A stretch of DNA of 64,000 bases, taken from NCBI RefSeq assembly GCF_009601685.2, contig NZ_CP045701.2:1550001-1614000 (forward strand), given 5' to 3'. Positions 24,751 through 33,773 of this stretch are shown piece by piece. Both the position numbers and the translations under genes were made by a program. The stretch is from Pseudomonas brassicacearum (GTDB lineage Bacteria > Pseudomonadota > Gammaproteobacteria > Pseudomonadales > Pseudomonadaceae). The notes under the pieces are model-generated. The model ran no database searches. It was not told the DNA's origin and worked only from the letters and a program-made list of their open reading frames with translations. Each line of letters begins with the position of its first letter. The stretch's first letter is position 1.

Positions 24751-27700
24751 TCAGTCACGGTCCAGCACCACGACGCGCTGTCCGGCGCGCACCGCAGAAC
24801 CTGGCTGGACGCGCACCTCGCGCACCACGCCGGCCGAGGGCGCAAGCAGCGGGATTTCCATTTTCATCGACTCCAGAATGACCAGCACATCACCGGCGGC
24901 GACCCGTGCGCCAACGTCTACCTGCACCTGCCAGAGGTTGCCGGCGATGTGGCTGTCGACACTCAGTTGACCGTCAGTCAGCGGCGAATCTTCGCTCGGT
25001 GCGATGGCCGGTTCCTCACTGTCGAAATGCGCCTGGCCACTGGCGATCCAACGCTCGCGCTCGGCGTCGAAGGCGCCTTGTTGCCGTTGGCGGAACGCGG
25101 CGATGCCGTCGGCTTCCTGCATCAGGAAACGCTGGTAGTCAGCGAGGTTGAGCTGGCTGTGCTCGATCTCCAGATCGAAGCGGCCCAGGGGGAAGTCCCG
25201 ACGGATGCGCAGCAGTTCGTCGGCGCTGACCGGGTAGAAGCGGATCTGGTCGAAGAACCGCAGCAGCCAGGGCTTGCCGTCGAAGGCGGCAACGTCCCGA
25301 TAACGGTTCCACATCTGCAACGTGCGCCCGACGAACTGATAGCCGCCAGGACCTTCCATGCCGTACACGCACATGTAGGCGCCGCCGATGCCCACCGAGT
25401 TTTCCGCGGTCCAGGTTCGGGCCGGGTTGTATTTGGTGGTCACCAGTCGATGGCGTGGGTCGAGCGGCGTGGCGACCGGTGCGCCGAGGTAGACGTCCCC
25501 CAGGCCCATCACCAGGTAGCTGGCATCAAACACCGTGCGTTGCACTTCATCGAGGTTGGGCAGGTCGTTGATGCGTCGGATGAACTCCAGGTTGCTCGGG
25601 CACCACGGCGCGTCCTTGCGCACCGTGGTCATGTATTTTTCGATGGCCAACTGACAGGCCGGATCATCCCAGGACAGCGGCAGGTGGACGATGCGCGACG
25701 GCACTTGCAGGTCCTGCGCGGCGCACACCGCGTCCCATTCACCGACGATGAGGGGCAGCAGGTCGGCCAGGGGCATTAGCTCGGGTTGATAGTGCACTTG
25801 CAGCGAGCGAATGCCTGGCGTGAGGTCGATCACGCCGGGCAGGTGTTTGTGTTCCAACGCCTGCATCAAGGCATGGGCGCGAAAGCGCAGCACCAGGTCC
25901 AATTCGGGGGCGCCGATTTCCAGCAGCAGGTGGGTGTCGCCGGCCAATCTCGCCACCAGGCGGGTGTCGTCCTGGCCGATATCCAACACCACAGGCGACA
26001 CAATCACCTGTGGGAGCGGGCTTGCTCGCGAAAGCGGCGGGACATCCAAAATCGATGGGACTGACAGACCGCTATCGCGAGCAAGCTCGTTCCCACAGGG
26101 GGGCCATTGCAGGGCCAGTGATCGGGCGGTGGAGATATCCACCGGCACGAACCGCACCTTGTCCCCCGCCTTGAGCTGCCCCAACTGCCACAGGTCCGCT
26201 TCTATCACCGTCACCGGGCAGACGAAACCGCCCAGGCTCGGGCCGTCGGGGCCGAGGATGACGGGCATGTCGCCGGTGAAGTCCACGGCGCCGATGGCGT
26301 AGGGGTTGTCATGGATGTTGGAAGGGTGCAGCCCGGCCTCGCCGCCGTCGGCGCGGACCCATTCGGGTTTCGGCCCGATCAGGCGCACGCCAGTGCGGCT
26401 GGAGTTGAAGTGCACTTCCCAGGCCGTGTCGAAGAAGGTCTGGATGTAGCGCTCGGTGAAATATTCCGGCGCGCCGTGGGGACCGTAGATCACGCGGATC
26501 TGCCGCACGCTTGGCAGTTCCAGGATCGGCGCGCTCGTTGGCGGCAGCGTCATGTGCGCGTCCAGCGGCGCCAGGTGCAATACGTCACCGGTGCACAACG
26601 CGCGTCCGCCGTGGCCGCCAAACTGACCGAGGGTGAAGGTGCTTTTACTGCCCAGGTAATCCGGTACTTGCACGCCACCTTGCAGGCACAGGTAGCTGCG
26701 CGCCCCGGCGCCAGAGATGTTGCCGATCGCCAGGGTGGCACCAGTAGCAATCGACAACGGTGTGTTCATCGGCACCGCTTCGCCGTCGAGCGTGAGGGCA
26801 ATCGCCGCACCGGTCACCGCCACCCGGGCATTGCAGTTGAAACGCAGCAGCGGCCCGTTCATGGTGATTTCCAATGCCGGCGCACCTTCTTCGTTGCCCA
26901 AGAGGCGATTGCCCAGGCGCAGCGAACGGCTGTCCATCGGCCCCGACGGCGGCACCCCCACCGCCCAATAACCGAGGCGGCCGGGATAGTCCTGAACGCT
27001 GGTCTGGGTGCCGGGGCTGAGCACTTCAACGGTGTTGGCGCGATAGACCAACGCTTCCAGGCAGCGGGTCCAGGGCTGGCCACTGGCAAACGGTGTGTCG
27101 AGAAGAATTTGTTGCAGGTATTGGCGGTTGGTCTCCACCCCATACAGCAGGCTTTCCTCCAGCGCCTGATGCAAGCCCAGCCGTGCCTGCTCGCGGGTTG
27201 GCGCCCAACGAATGACCTTGGCGATCATCGGGTCGAAGTAGGGCGGGATCTGGCAACCGGCCTCGACCCAGGTGTCGATGCGCAACTGTTTGCCATCGGC
27301 CTGCGGGAATCTCACGGCGCTCAGCAGCCCCGGGCTTGGCTGGAAATCCCGGCCTGGGTCTTCGGCATACAGGCGCGCCTGGATTGCGTGGCCCTCGGCC
27401 TTCAAACCCTGGCTCAACTCGTTCAGTGGCGGCAAATCACCGGCCGCCAGTTGTACCATCCAGCGCACCAGGTCCACGCCCCACACCTGTTCGGTGACGC
27501 CGTGTTCCACTTGCAGGCGGGTGTTCACTTCCAGGAAGTAGAAGCGCCCCGCGTCGCTGTCGAACACGAACTCCACGGTGCCGGCGCTGCGATAGTTCAC
27601 GGCCTGGGCCAGTTGGATCGCCGCTGCGCAGAGTTCGTCGGCCATGCCCTCGGGCAGGTTCGGCGCCGGGGTTTCTTCGAGGACTTTCTGGTTGCGCCGT

Positions 27701-28392
27701 TGCACCGAGCAGTCGCGCACGCCCAGGGCGATCACCTGTCCCAGGCCGTCGCCGAAGACCTGCACTTCCAGATGCCGCGCGCGTTCGATGTATTTTTCGA
27801 TGAACACTCCGGCGTCGCTGAAGTTGTTCTGACCCAGGCGCTTGACCGCTTCGAAGGATTCGCTCAGGTCGGCGGCGCTGCGACACACGCGCATGCCGAT
27901 ACCGCCGCCGCCCGCGGTACTTTTGAGCATCACCGGATAGCCGAGCTGTGTGCCCGCCAATAGCGCGGCGTCGAGGCTGTCGAGCAGTTCAGTGCCTTCG
28001 AGCAGTGGCACGCCGTGTCGGCGGGCCAGGTCGCGGGCGGTGTGCTTGAGGCCGAACACGCGCAGTTGCTCTGGCGTCGGACCGATGAAGGCAATACCGG
28101 CAGCTTCGCACGCTTGCGCGAAGGCAGCGTTTTCCGAGAGAAAGCCGTAGCCGGGATGGATCGCGGTCGCGCCGCTGCTTTTGGCAATGGCCAAAAGCTT
28201 GTCCACCGCCAGATAAGTACCGGCCGCCGGGCCTTCGCCCAGGCAGTGGGCTTCATCGGCCTGGAGGATATGCAAGCTGGCGGCGTCGGCCTGGGAATAC
28301 ACCGCAACGCCCTCGACCTTCAGCTCACGCAAGGTCCGCAGGATGCGGCAGGCGATGGCGCCACGGTTGGCGATCAGGATTTTTTCGAACAT
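24751..28392 (-). CDS. Guanidine carboxylase (annotated in most genomes as urea carboxylase)
   Basis: 1213 residues, one-chain biotin enzyme: biotin carboxylase (about 1-450, KSTAGGGGIGMRVC ATP-grasp loop), carboxyltransferase halves AHS2/KipA-like (about 458-745) and AHS1/KipI-like (about 800-1020), and a C-terminal biotinyl domain with biotin Lys in ILESMKMEIP. It carboxylates guanidine or urea. The ykkC riboswitch and the DUF1989 pair in the same operon indicate guanidine, giving carboxyguanidine that ends as allophanate. Residues about 765-796, in the linker between AHS2 and AHS1, are the translation of an in-frame REP doublet (GNELARDSGLS..PLSRASPLPQ). Confidence 0.9.
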   Translation of the reverse strand: MFEKILIANRGAIACRILRTLRELKVEGVAVYSQADAASLHILQADEAHCLGEGPAAGTYLAVDKLLAIAKSSGATAIHPGYGFLSENAAFAQACEAAGIAFIGPTPEQLRVFGLKHTARDLARRHGVPLLEGTELLDSLDAALLAGTQLGYPVMLKSTAGGGGIGMRVCRSAADLSESFEAVKRLGQNNFSDAGVFIEKYIERARHLEVQVFGDGLGQVIALGVRDCSVQRRNQKVLEETPAPNLPEGMADELCAAAIQLAQAVNYRSAGTVEFVFDSDAGRFYFLEVNTRLQVEHGVTEQVWGVDLVRWMVQLAAGDLPPLNELSQGLKAEGHAIQARLYAEDPGRDFQPSPGLLSAVRFPQADGKQLRIDTWVEAGCQIPPYFDPMIAKVIRWAPTREQARLGLHQALEESLLYGVETNRQYLQQILLDTPFASGQPWTRCLEALVYRANTVEVLSPGTQTSVQDYPGRLGYWAVGVPPSGPMDSRSLRLGNRLLGNEEGAPALEITMNGPLLRFNCNARVAVTGAAIALTLDGEAVPMNTPLSIATGATLAIGNISGAGARSYLCLQGGVQVPDYLGSKSTFTLGQFGGHGGRALCTGDVLHLAPLDAHMTLPPTSAPILELPSVRQIRVIYGPHGAPEYFTERYIQTFFDTAWEVHFNSSRTGVRLIGPKPEWVRADGGEAGLHPSNIHDNPYAIGAVDFTGDMPVILGPDGPSLGGFVCPVTVIEADLWQLGQLKAGDKVRFVPVDISTARSLALQWPPCGNELARDSGLSVPSILDVPPLSRASPLPQVIVSPVVLDIGQDDTRLVARLAGDTHLLLEIGAPELDLVLRFRAHALMQALEHKHLPGVIDLTPGIRSLQVHYQPELMPLADLLPLIVGEWDAVCAAQDLQVPSRIVHLPLSWDDPACQLAIEKYMTTVRKDAPWCPSNLEFIRRINDLPNLDEVQRTVFDASYLVMGLGDVYLGAPVATPLDPRHRLVTTKYNPARTWTAENSVGIGGAYMCVYGMEGPGGYQFVGRTLQMWNRYRDVAAFDGKPWLLRFFDQIRFYPVSADELLRIRRDFPLGRFDLEIEHSQLNLADYQRFLMQEADGIAAFRQRQQGAFDAERERWIASGQAHFDSEEPAIAPSEDSPLTDGQLSVDSHIAGNLWQVQVDVGARVAAGDVLVILESMKMEIPLLAPSAGVVREVRVQPGSAVRAGQRVVVLDRD
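26008..26098. repeat. REP doublet inside the guanidine carboxylase coding region
   Basis: Left unit CTGTGGGAGCGGGCTTGCTC and right unit GAGCAAGCTCGTTCCCACAG, in inverted orientation about 50 bases apart, the same layout as the intergenic doublets of this window. Reading frame is kept through all of it, so the protein gains about 30 residues in a domain linker. Confidence 0.88.
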
Positions 28393-28601
28393 GGCATTGG
28401 CCCCTCAGGCATGCGTACTGCCTGAACTGGGATGCGGGCCGTCCCGCAGTTTTCGATGGCCAACGGGGTCGTCCCCGTGAGCGAAATAATCAACCTTACA
28501 AACACCGCTGAACCCTGGGGGGGGGGGTTAGTGCTATTTGATGCACTGCCCCGACCGGCTCTGGCACAACACAAACAACCAGCGCCGCAGGCGGGTAAGT
28601 T
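28393..28601. other. Operon-internal gap with a long G run
   Basis: These 209 bases lie between the second DUF1989 gene and the carboxylase gene. No gene is seen. A run of about ten G (near 28517-28527) could be prone to slippage. No promoter motif is clear. Confidence 0.4.
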
Positions 28602-29243
28602 TCAGTTCCATATCAAGAGCTCCGCTGGCGTGGGGTTGTAGGCGTTGCACGGGTTGTTCAGTTGCGGACAGTTGGAGATCAACACGATCACGTCCATCTC
28701 GGCCCGCAGGTCGACGTATTTGCCGGGCGCCGAGATCCCGTCTTCGAAGGTCAGGCCGCCATCGGCGGTGACCGGCACGTTCATGAAGAAGTTGATGTTC
28801 GGCCCGATGTCGCCCTTGCCCAGCCGACCGTCGTGGGCGCAGGCCCGCAGGTAGTTGTCGCGGCAGCTGTGCATGTAGCGTTTTTCCAGGGCGTAGCGCA
28901 CGGTGTTGCTTTCCTGGGCGCAGGCGCCGCCGAGGGTGTCGTGGCGTCCGCAAGTGTCTTCGACGATGGTCAGCATCGGCTGGCCTAGGTTGGAATACAG
29001 CACGCTGCCGGTGCTCAGGTACACGCTGTTCTGCCGGCGCAGGGTGCGCTGCACGTCGTAGCGTTCCTTGGGGTTGGCCAGGCTGTAGAACAGCGTATCG
29101 ACCGCCTGGTTGCCTTCCAGGTCGAGAATGCGCAGGGTCTGGCCTGCCTTGACCTCCACCAGCCATGGTTCCCCGGCGGGGATGGTGGCGCGATAGATGG
29201 CGGCGTCAGGCAGCTTTTGTACGGTGGCGATGGCGAGTGACAT
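28602..29243 (-). CDS. DUF1989 protein, carboxyguanidine deiminase subunit (urea carboxylase-associated protein 2)
   Basis: 213 residues, one DUF1989 domain: [77 protein letters not shown], and [56 protein letters not shown]. The Cys/His/Glu cluster is expected to bind zinc. With the DUF1989 protein encoded just upstream it forms the heteromeric enzyme that deiminates carboxyguanidine to allophanate. The gap between the two genes is only 11 bases. Confidence 0.88.
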   Translation of the reverse strand: MSLAIATVQKLPDAAIYRATIPAGEPWLVEVKAGQTLRILDLEGNQAVDTLFYSLANPKERYDVQRTLRRQNSVYLSTGSVLYSNLGQPMLTIVEDTCGRHDTLGGACAQESNTVRYALEKRYMHSCRDNYLRACAHDGRLGKGDIGPNINFFMNVPVTADGGLTFEDGISAPGKYVDLRAEMDVIVLISNCPQLNNPCNAYNPTPAELLIWN

Positions 29244-29254
29244 GGCAGCGATCC

Positions 29255-29980
29255 TCAGGCGAACAGGCGGTCGGTGTTGATGAAGCCGCGCTGGTTTTCC
29301 GGGCGCGAATGGCGACAGTGCTCGGCGACGCTGGCGTCCGCGTTCATCCAACTGAGCTTGAGCGGTTGCGGGGCGTAGTGCGGGTTCGGGTCCATCGGGT
29401 GTTGCAGCGCGGTCAGCACCACCAGAGTGTCCATCGGCGCGTACAGCTCGATGTAGTCGCCGGCCCGGGAGTTGCCTTCAACGAAGTGAAAGCCTCCGGC
29501 CTCATCGACATCGACCCGGCTGAACAGGTTGAGGGTCATCAGCAGATCGGACAGGCCCAGCCCCCACTTGCCCAGTTCCACCAGCAGGTTGTCGGTGCCG
29601 TTGCGAAAGAAGCCGTTGCGCAGTTCCTGATAACGGCCCTGACCGTATTTTTCAGCGACTTCCTCGGCGCAGAGCACGCCGCCCAGGCTGTCGCTCCAGC
29701 CGCAGGTGTCGGCGGTGATGGCCGCCAGCACCCGGCCCATGTCGGAGTAGAGGCAATGGCCGGCGGTGAGCTTGGCGGTGTGTTGGCATTTGAGGCTGTC
29801 GGGCAGGTTCAGGCGTTCGGTTTTCTCGTTGGCGTTGAGCAGCGTCAGGCTCACGTTGGCCCCGCCGCGCAGGTCGGTCAGGCGCAGCAGTTGGCCGCGC
29901 TTGAGCACGAAGGAACGGTGGCCGCCACCGGGCAGCAGTTCTTCGGCGAAAGGTGCAAACAATTGGGTCGAGTCGGTCAT
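29255..29980 (-). CDS. DUF1989 protein, carboxyguanidine deiminase subunit (urea carboxylase-associated protein 1)
   Basis: 241 residues, DUF1989 domain: [78 protein letters not shown], and [48 protein letters not shown]. It is the partner of the next gene, sharing the same fold but clearly diverged, as usual for the CgdA/CgdB pair. AAAGGAG lies nine bases before ATG 29980; the TTG at 29998 is not needed. Confidence 0.88.
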   Translation of the reverse strand: MTDSTQLFAPFAEELLPGGGHRSFVLKRGQLLRLTDLRGGANVSLTLLNANEKTERLNLPDSLKCQHTAKLTAGHCLYSDMGRVLAAITADTCGWSDSLGGVLCAEEVAEKYGQGRYQELRNGFFRNGTDNLLVELGKWGLGLSDLLMTLNLFSRVDVDEAGGFHFVEGNSRAGDYIELYAPMDTLVVLTALQHPMDPNPHYAPQPLKLSWMNADASVAEHCRHSRPENQRGFINTDRLFA

Positions 29981-29994
29981 GGAAAAAACTCCTT

Positions 29995-30783
29995 TCAAGC
30001 GATACGCAACGTGCCGGCCAGTTCGGCGGGCAGGGCGTCGACGGCGGCACGGGCGGTGCGGCGGTCGCTGTTCAATGGAATGTCGTAGGTAATGCGCGCG
30101 CCATAGGCGCCGGGGGCGTGCGGGTCGACACGGACCTTGTCGAACACCAGCAGGCGCGTGCCGAGGCTGAAACCTTCGGACAGGTCATGGGTGACCATGA
30201 ACACCGTCAGCCGGGTTTCGCGCCACAGCTCCAGCAACAAGGCATGCATGTCTTTGCGAATGCCCGGGTCGAGGGCGCCGAAGGGCTCGTCCAGCAGCAG
30301 GACACGCGGCTTCATGATCAGTGCCTGGGCGATCGCCAGCCGCTGTTGCATGCCGCCGGACAGTTGCGCCGGGTATTTGTCCAGCGCATGGCCGAGGCCG
30401 ACCTTGTCCAGCAGTTGCGCGGCTTCTTCGCGGGCCTGGCGCTTGGCGCTGCCAAACAGCCGTCCCAACAGCGGTGAGCGCGGCAACTCCAGGCCCAGGG
30501 TCACGTTGTCCAGCACGCTCAGGTGCGGGAACACCGAGTAACGCTGGAACACCACACCGCGGCTGGCATCCGGTTCGCCGGCCAAGGGTTCGCCGTCCAG
30601 GAGAATGTGCCCGCGACTGGCGCGTTCCTGGCCCAGCAGCAACCGCAGGAAGGTCGACTTGCCGCAACCCGAGGCCCCCACCAGCGTACAGAACTCGCCC
30701 TCAGAGACGCTCAGGTTCAAACGCTCCAGCACCACCTGATCGGCATACTGTTGCCAGATGTTGTTCACTGTAATGAAGCTCAT
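29995..30783 (-). CDS. ABC transporter ATP-binding protein (guanidine/urea-type uptake)
   Basis: 262 residues with all ABC motifs: Walker A GASGCGKST (about 39-47), Q-loop VVFQRYSVFPHLSV, signature LSGGMQQRLAIAQAL, Walker B VLLLDEPFGALD and the switch His in VTHDLSEG. It belongs to the nitrate/taurine (NtrD/TauB/SsuB) subfamily. The start overlaps the permease stop as ATGA. It energises uptake of the operon's substrate, probably guanidine or a guanidine compound. Confidence 0.9.
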   Translation of the reverse strand: MSFITVNNIWQQYADQVVLERLNLSVSEGEFCTLVGASGCGKSTFLRLLLGQERASRGHILLDGEPLAGEPDASRGVVFQRYSVFPHLSVLDNVTLGLELPRSPLLGRLFGSAKRQAREEAAQLLDKVGLGHALDKYPAQLSGGMQQRLAIAQALIMKPRVLLLDEPFGALDPGIRKDMHALLLELWRETRLTVFMVTHDLSEGFSLGTRLLVFDKVRVDPHAPGAYGARITYDIPLNSDRRTARAAVDALPAELAGTLRIA

Positions 30784-31595
30784 GCCTTCGCCCCCTCGTA
30801 CCAGGGGAACGCTCGGCGGGTCAGGCGCTTGAGGCCCCAGTCCATCAGCCAGGCGAGCAGGGTGATCCACACCACATACGGCAAGATCACGTCCATCGCC
30901 AGGTAACGTCGCACCAGGAAAATCCGATAGCCCAGCCCATCCGTAGAGGCGATGGCTTCGGCGGCGATCAGAAACAGCCAGGCCGAACCCAGCATCAGCC
31001 GCAGGGAAATCAACAGGCGCGGCAGCAGTTGCGGCAGCACCACCCGCAGCAGCAGGGTCCAGGTCGAAGCGCCGAGGGTCTGGGCCTTGATCAGCTGCTC
31101 GGGCGGAATCTCCCGGGCGCGCTGTTCCAGGTCGCGGGCCAGGCACGGGGTGATGCCAATCACAATCAGCATCACTTTCGACAGTTCTCCCAGGCCGAAG
31201 ACGATGAACAGGATCGGCAGGATGGCCAGCGGCGGCACCATCGACACTACGGTGAGCAACGGCGACAGCGGTGCGCCAAACAGCGGCAACGTACCGGCGG
31301 CTATGCCCAGGCACAGCCCGGCCAGGGCGCTGATGCCCAGGCCGATGGCCAACCGACGCAGGCTCGAGGCGGTGTCTTGCCAGAGCAAGTAATCGCCACT
31401 GCGGGCGTCGGCGGTGAAGGCCAGGCGTTTCACCGCATCGGCCATCTGCACGGCACTGGGCAGCAGTTTGTCGTTGGGGTTGTCCGTCAACCGTTCGGCC
31501 GAGCCCATGAAGTAGGCGAACAACACCAGCGCGAATGGCAGGATCACCAGCAACAAGCGGCTGGGACGATCCGGGTAGCGGTTGATCAGGCGCAT
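30780..31595 (-). CDS. ABC transporter permease (guanidine/urea-type uptake)
   Basis: 271 residues, about six membrane helices, with the EAA-type cytoplasmic loop (IPPEQLIKAQTLGASTWTLLLRVVLPQLLPRLL) of the TauC/SsuC/NtrB subfamily. It is preceded by the binding-protein gene 15 bases upstream and overlaps the ATPase gene by four. A periplasmic stretch follows the first helix (SAERLTDNPNDKLLPSAVQMADAVKRLAFT). Confidence 0.9.
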   Translation of the reverse strand: MRLINRYPDRPSRLLLVILPFALVLFAYFMGSAERLTDNPNDKLLPSAVQMADAVKRLAFTADARSGDYLLWQDTASSLRRLAIGLGISALAGLCLGIAAGTLPLFGAPLSPLLTVVSMVPPLAILPILFIVFGLGELSKVMLIVIGITPCLARDLEQRAREIPPEQLIKAQTLGASTWTLLLRVVLPQLLPRLLISLRLMLGSAWLFLIAAEAIASTDGLGYRIFLVRRYLAMDVILPYVVWITLLAWLMDWGLKRLTRRAFPWYEGAKA

Positions 31596-31610
31596 GCCAG
31601 GTCCTCCGGT

Positions 31611-32678
31611 TTACAGCTTGGCGTCGGCGGCCAGCTGTACGTAGGTCGGGTCAAAGCGCAGCTTGAGGTTGGCCTTGTCGCCGCGGGTCACGCCATTGGC
31701 GAACGTCATGCCGACCGCGTCGGTGCTCTTGGCGCCTTCGCCCAGCAAGCCGTGCTGGAACGAGAACTCGGCCACCTTGCCCATGGTGGCGGGCAGTTGT
31801 TCACTGGTGGCGAAACTCAGGGCTTCCTTGGGCGTGGCGAACAGCTTGGTGGTGTCCAGTTGTGCCTGGAAACCTTTGAGGTCGGTGCCCGACGCTTTGG
31901 CCATGTGCTCCAGCGCTGCCTTGCTGCTCGCGTTTTTTGCGTTCATCAGGGCCACCACCTCAAACCAGGCGCCGGTCAACGCTTTGCCCAAGGCTGGGTT
32001 GTCCTGGAGGGTCTGGGTGTTGACCACCATCATGTCCATGATTTCGCCGGGAACCTGGCTGGAATTGAACACTTCGCTCACGCCTGGCTGGGCCTTGATG
32101 TCCGAGAGCATCGGGTTCCAGGTGGTGACGGCCTTGACCTGGTCGGTGTTGAAGGCGGCGGAGATGTCGGCGTCGGAGGTGTTGACGACTTTCAGGTCTT
32201 TCTCGGCAAGGCCAACCGAATCGAGGGCGCGGGCCAGCAGATAATGGGACACCGACAGTTCCACCAGGTTGACGTCCATGCCCTTGAGGTCGGCCACTTG
32301 CTTGCCCTCGCCCTTGAGGACGATGCCGTCGTTGCCGTTGGAGAAATCGCTGACGATCAGCGCGGTGCTGTCCACGCCACCGGCAGCGGGAATGGTCAGG
32401 GCGTCCATGTTGGTCATGGTGCAGCCGTCGAACTGACCGGCGGTGTACTGGTTGATGGATTCGACGTAATCGTTGAGCTGCACGACATCGATCTTGATGC
32501 CGTATTTTTTCGCCCATTTATCGACGATGCCTTGGCTACCGGCGTATTCCCAGGGCATCCAGCCGGCGTAAATGGTCCAGCAGACGCTGAAGTGGTCTTT
32601 TTGCGCGGCGACGGACGAGAGGCTCGCGAGGGCCGAGAGGGCGGCGAGGAGCAGGGCGGACAGACGAAGCTTGAGCAT
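31611..32678 (-). CDS. ABC transporter substrate-binding protein (guanidine/urea-type uptake)
   Basis: 355 residues with a signal peptide (cleavage near SSVAAQKDHF), then a NMT1/TauA-like periplasmic binding fold: FSVCWTIYAGWMPWEYAGSQGIVDKWAKKYGIKIDVVQLNDYVESINQYTAGQFDGCTMTNMDAL. It is the type usually named putative urea ABC transporter substrate-binding protein and found with urea/guanidine carboxylase. GGAG lies eight bases before the ATG. It is the first gene of the operon, directly after the riboswitch. Confidence 0.9.
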   Translation of the reverse strand: MLKLRLSALLLAALSALASLSSVAAQKDHFSVCWTIYAGWMPWEYAGSQGIVDKWAKKYGIKIDVVQLNDYVESINQYTAGQFDGCTMTNMDALTIPAAGGVDSTALIVSDFSNGNDGIVLKGEGKQVADLKGMDVNLVELSVSHYLLARALDSVGLAEKDLKVVNTSDADISAAFNTDQVKAVTTWNPMLSDIKAQPGVSEVFNSSQVPGEIMDMMVVNTQTLQDNPALGKALTGAWFEVVALMNAKNASSKAALEHMAKASGTDLKGFQAQLDTTKLFATPKEALSFATSEQLPATMGKVAEFSFQHGLLGEGAKSTDAVGMTFANGVTRGDKANLKLRFDPTYVQLAADAKL

Positions 32679-32737
32679 GGTGGTTCTCCAGTTGATCAAG
32701 GGCGGACAGGAGCAACGCGGCACCGCGAACGGTGGCT

Positions 32738-32833
32738 TGTCTCCCGGGCTTTTGTCCCGCCGTGTAACCTCAACTGGAGGTCGCCAACTCTCGGACCAGC
32801 CACTCGCCAGAAGCGAGCCGGAACCCTAGTCAG
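32738..32833 (-). promoter_or_regulatory. Guanidine-I riboswitch (ykkC class I)
   Basis: Read on the minus strand the conserved blocks appear in order: GACTAGGGTTCCGG, GGCTGGTCCGAGAG, ACACGGCGGGACAAAAGCCC and GGGAGA. These are the hallmark ykkC/guanidine-I elements. A CACCG-TTCG-CGGTG hairpin follows between the aptamer and the binding-protein start (54 bases further on). Guanidine binding should turn the operon on. Confidence 0.93.
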
Positions 32834-32888
32834 CCATTGCAAATTGTGGTGCCGCGAACCTGTGATGACTCCTGCACGGAATTTGTTA

Positions 32889-32905
32889 AAGCGAGAGCCG
32901 TGCCA
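32889..32905 (-). promoter_or_regulatory. Candidate sigma-54 (-24/-12) promoter of the guanidine operon
   Basis: On the minus strand TGGCACG-GCTC-TCGCT matches the sigma-54 consensus TGGCACG-N4-TTGCW with one mismatch and correct GG-to-GC spacing. It lies about 55 bases before the riboswitch. It suggests nitrogen control (NtrC or similar) together with guanidine sensing. Confidence 0.65.
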
Positions 32906-33145
32906 ATTCGGGCAAAGGCCCGGACCAGAGAGGGTCAGTGTTGGGGAGGGATGAGCGGTGAGCCGATTTGTGCTTGCTTGTGGTGCCGTCGCGCACCGGA
33001 AGAGGGCGACGAGCGACATGTTTCTAGTTATTGCCCCATCGCACCAGATTCCGATTTCGCTGTCTGAGTAGTTGTCAGTCACACAACGTTGACTGCCGCC
33101 CATCAGCGTCGCTGATGTGGCCCATTCGCGGTCCAGGAGGCCGCC

Positions 33146-33559
33146 ATGTATCGACGACTGCTGCTCATTGCGTTTCTCGGTTTGACTCTTTCGGCATGCG
33201 TGCCTTATTACGACGCAGACTCGAGCTACTACCGTTCCGAGGTCTACACCTCACCGGCGCCGGTCTATTACAGCGGTGGCGGGAGTTACTATTCGGCACC
33301 GCGTGGCTATTACGCTCCGCGGTATTACCAACCGGCGCCGCGCTATTACTCGGCACCGCGTTACTACCAACAAGGCCCACGCTACTACTCGCCACCGCGA
33401 GCAGCGTACCGGTCTTATCCGAATCGGGGTGGCTGGGACGGCCATAACCGGGGCGGCTGGAATGATGACCGGCGTGGTCGAGGCGGACGTGATCATTGGG
33501 GACGCGGCGATCGCGATCGTGGACGTGGCGATCGCGATGGACGCAACAGCCACCGCTGA
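33146..33559 (+). CDS. Tyr/Arg/Gly-rich lipoprotein, hypothetical
   Basis: 137 residues: signal with lipobox LTLSAC (Cys18), a middle part of about 60 residues with Tyr-Tyr pairs in near repeats (APRYYQPAPRYYSAPRYYQQGPRYYSPPR) and an Arg/Gly/Asp-rich tail (RDRGRGDRDGRNSHR). No catalytic motif. Low complexity suggests an intrinsically disordered surface or periplasmic protein. AGGAGG precedes the ATG, and a strong terminator follows. Confidence 0.75.
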   Translation: MYRRLLLIAFLGLTLSACVPYYDADSSYYRSEVYTSPAPVYYSGGGSYYSAPRGYYAPRYYQPAPRYYSAPRYYQQGPRYYSPPRAAYRSYPNRGGWDGHNRGGWNDDRRGRGGRDHWGRGDRDRGRGDRDGRNSHR

Positions 33560-33568
33560 TACCAGGGC

Positions 33569-33602
33569 AGAAAAAAGCGGCGCATTGAGCGCCGCTTTTT
33601 TT
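33569..33602 (+). terminator. Rho-independent terminator
   Basis: AAGCGGCGC-loop-GCGCCGCTT stem followed by eight T, right after the Tyr-rich lipoprotein gene. Confidence 0.9.
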
Positions 33603-33631
33603 GTGCCTGCAATAAACCCGATGGGATAACA

Positions 33632-33724
33632 CTGTGGGAGCAAAGCTTGCTCGCGATGAGAGGGGAGCAGACGGCTTCCCTGTGAGTGACAGACCGCTAT
33701 CGCGAGCAAGCTTTGCTCCCACAG
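33632..33724. repeat. REP doublet (inverted pair)
   Basis: CTGTGGGAGCAAAGCTTGCT on the left and AGCAAGCTTTGCTCCCACAG on the right with about 50 bases between; it lies between the lipoprotein terminator and the acyl-CoA gene. Confidence 0.85.
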
Positions 33725-33773
33725 ATGTCACATCCCACAGATGTCACTCTCACAGAATGTCACGCCAGGGGCG

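Noticed and set aside
26311..27963. A 550-codon open frame on the plus strand
   Set aside because: Antisense to the guanidine carboxylase with no domain resemblance; shadow of a well-supported gene.
32966..32998. GGTGC..GCACC palindrome upstream of the sigma-54 promoter, considered as an NtrC site
   Set aside because: The half-sites face the opposite way to the NtrC consensus (GCACC..GGTGC), so I cannot claim it.
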